Shown here: positions 62,903 to 64,000 of the stretch, one piece after another
Layout of the letters: the number at the start of each line of letters is the position of its first letter
Position numbering within the stretch: the stretch's first letter is position 1
Assembly (NCBI RefSeq): GCF_900111685.1
Contig: NZ_FOHX01000002.1
Span: 227,721 to 291,720, forward strand
Reading direction: 5' to 3'
Source of the DNA: Nonomuraea wenchangensis
GTDB taxonomy: Bacteria > Actinomycetota > Actinomycetes > Streptosporangiales > Streptosporangiaceae
DNA: 64,000 nucleotides
Program-made: the position numbers and the translations under genes
The notes under the pieces: generated by a model
Told to the model about the DNA's origin: nothing
Databases searched by the model: none
The model's input: the letters and a program-made list of their open reading frames with translations, nothing else

Positions 62903-63736
62903 TCAGAGGGTGCGGAGGTAGGCGAGGCCGTCCACGGCGAGCCCGTCCTGGCTGCGCGCGAGGGGCCGCCAGACCGAGGCCGCGGTGGCGATGGTCTGGT
63001 TGTGCGCGGTGAACGACTCGATGACGAGCGGCCCCTGATAGCCGACGTCGCGCAGCGCCCCGGTGAAGCCGGGCCAGTCGAAGCGGTCGGCCCCCGGCGT
63101 GCCGCGATCGGTGCCGCACACCTGCACATGCGCGATCCGGTCCGCCGCGACCCGCACCGCCTGGGCGGGATCTTTCTCCTCGATGTTCATGTGGTAGGTG
63201 TCGAGTGCCAGCCCGCAGTCCTCGGGCAGCGCGTCCAGGGCCTGCTCGACGGTGTTGACCAGGCTGGTCTCATACCGGTTGAGCGGCTCGACCGCGAGCT
63301 TCACCCCGCGCTCGCCCGCGTGGTCCAGGACGGGCCGCAGGTTCTCCCGCAGTTCGGCGTAGACGTCGCGGCGCTCGTCCGGCGACAGCCGCCAGGTGCG
63401 GCCGACCGAGGCGTACGCCGGCCCTCCGATCACCGGCGAGCCGACGGTCACCGCCACGTCGACGCAGTGCCGCAGATAGTCCTGGGTGTCGCGGACGGTC
63501 CGCCGGGAGGCGGCCACGAGCTCGCGCCCCGGCGGCATGACCAGCACCACGGACGCGGCCAGCCCGTGCTCGGCCAGCACCGCCGCGGCCTTGCCCGGAT
63601 CCCAGTCGCCGGGCCGCTCGACGGGCAGCTCGACGACGTCGAACCCCCACCCGGCGATGCGGGGGGCGAGCCGCGCCAGCTCGGCGTCGGTCAGCGGGGA
63701 GACCCAGACCCAGGTGTTCACTCCGATGGAGAACAT
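62903..63736 (-). CDS. Sugar phosphate isomerase/epimerase family TIM-barrel protein
   Basis: A 277-residue xylose-isomerase-like TIM barrel. Metal-ligand positions are visible in AVEPLNRYET (Glu), ALDTYHMNIEE (Asp and His), HVQVCGTDRGTPG (His) and VIESF (Glu). Relatives include tagatose/psicose 3-epimerases and lyases or hydratases of 3-keto-glycosides. The ThuA protein and a sugar-binding protein beside it favour a sugar-breakdown role. The ATG at 63736 follows GAGGGA, and the sugar-binding protein gene ends 38 bases upstream, so they are probably co-transcribed. Confidence 0.9.
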   Translation of the reverse strand: MFSIGVNTWVWVSPLTDAELARLAPRIAGWGFDVVELPVERPGDWDPGKAAAVLAEHGLAASVVLVMPPGRELVAASRRTVRDTQDYLRHCVDVAVTVGSPVIGGPAYASVGRTWRLSPDERRDVYAELRENLRPVLDHAGERGVKLAVEPLNRYETSLVNTVEQALDALPEDCGLALDTYHMNIEEKDPAQAVRVAADRIAHVQVCGTDRGTPGADRFDWPGFTGALRDVGYQGPLVIESFTAHNQTIATAASVWRPLARSQDGLAVDGLAYLRTL

Positions 63737-63774
63737 GGCGTCCCTCTTCGTCGCCGGTCCATGGAAGGAGCCGG

Positions 63775-64000
63775 TCAGCTCTTCTTGCCGCCCCAGGTCT
63801 CCGGGTACCCGGGCAGGTCCTCACAACCGCACAGCGCGTAGTGCAGCGGCGGCATGTTGGGCTTGAGGTAGGTCGACAGGTTCTCGCCGGTGACCTTCGG
63901 CTGCGGCAGGTTCCAGAGCTTGGGCACCTCCTCGCCCTTGAGGATCTTCAGTGCGGCGATGATCGGGGTGCGCCACTGGTAGGTCGGGTACGTGGGGGCG
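63775..64000 (-). CDS. Sugar ABC transporter substrate-binding protein, C-terminal fragment
   Basis: Only the last 74 residues are in the window; the gene runs off the right edge. The end reads YALCGCEDLPGYPETW, then GGKKS before the stop. The segment ...PTYQWRTPIIAALKILKGEEV fits the C-terminal lobe of periplasmic binding proteins of the ribose/sugar type. Identification rests on this short piece and on the neighbouring isomerase and ThuA genes. Confidence 0.65.
   Translation of the reverse strand, partial: APTYPTYQWRTPIIAALKILKGEEVPKLWNLPQPKVTGENLSTYLKPNMPPLHYALCGCEDLPGYPETWGGKKS

Overview
The window is high-GC actinomycete DNA. The modular PKS genes, a LuxR/LAL regulator, a conservon, rare TTA leucine codons and GTG/TTG starts all fit a filamentous actinomycete. 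A Streptosporangiales-type genus is my guess and is not proven by the sequence.

Region 1 (1 to about 41.9 kb) is one side of a glycosylated polyketide gene cluster read mainly on the minus strand. From upstream to downstream it holds: an MFS exporter with a divergent TetR repressor (35.8-38.1 kb); a P450-like helper without heme cysteine plus its glycosyltransferase (33.2-35.7 kb); an amidase of the proline-iminopeptidase fold; both subunits of a B12 glutamate mutase; a stand-alone acyltransferase; a discrete ACP (plus strand); a stand-alone adenylation enzyme; and two complete type I PKS genes with five modules, then the start of a third. The mutase/adenylation/ACP/AT/amidase set is the signature of beta-amino-acid-primed macrolactam polyketides such as vicenistatin and incednine. 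Glutamate would become 3-methylaspartate, be activated on the ACP, N-protected by an amino acid, passed to the PKS by the AT and deprotected by the amidase. The decarboxylase, the second adenylation enzyme, the loading ACP, the thioesterase and the deoxysugar genes are not in the window and should lie to the left. The five modules read: malonyl DH-KR; methylmalonyl DH-ER-KR; malonyl KR; malonyl DH-KR; malonyl DH-KR. A LAL regulator with a TTA codon (38.4-41.3 kb) and paired CCCCTA boxes in front of cluster genes suggest dedicated control.

Region 2 (42-46.1 kb) is a breakpoint-like stretch: a GNAT-like acyltransferase, a membrane NACHT-type NTPase, a truncated second NTPase and a frameshifted, truncated SGNH hydrolase that meet head-on.

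Region 3 (46.2-53.2 kb) is a four-gene MacB/FtsX-type ABC exporter operon. One ATPase carries an AbrB-like tail.

Region 4 (53.7-59.1 kb) is a six-gene conservon (cvnA-F): a sensor-like ATPase, a roadblock protein, a DUF742 protein, a small GTPase and two cytochromes P450.

Region 5 (59.2-64 kb) is a sugar locus on the minus strand: a large secreted ThuA/PQQ-type dehydrogenase/PKD/CBM6/ricin protein behind a LacI-like palindrome, a TIM-barrel sugar isomerase and the end of a sugar-binding protein.

No rRNA, tRNA, CRISPR array or intact insertion sequence was seen.
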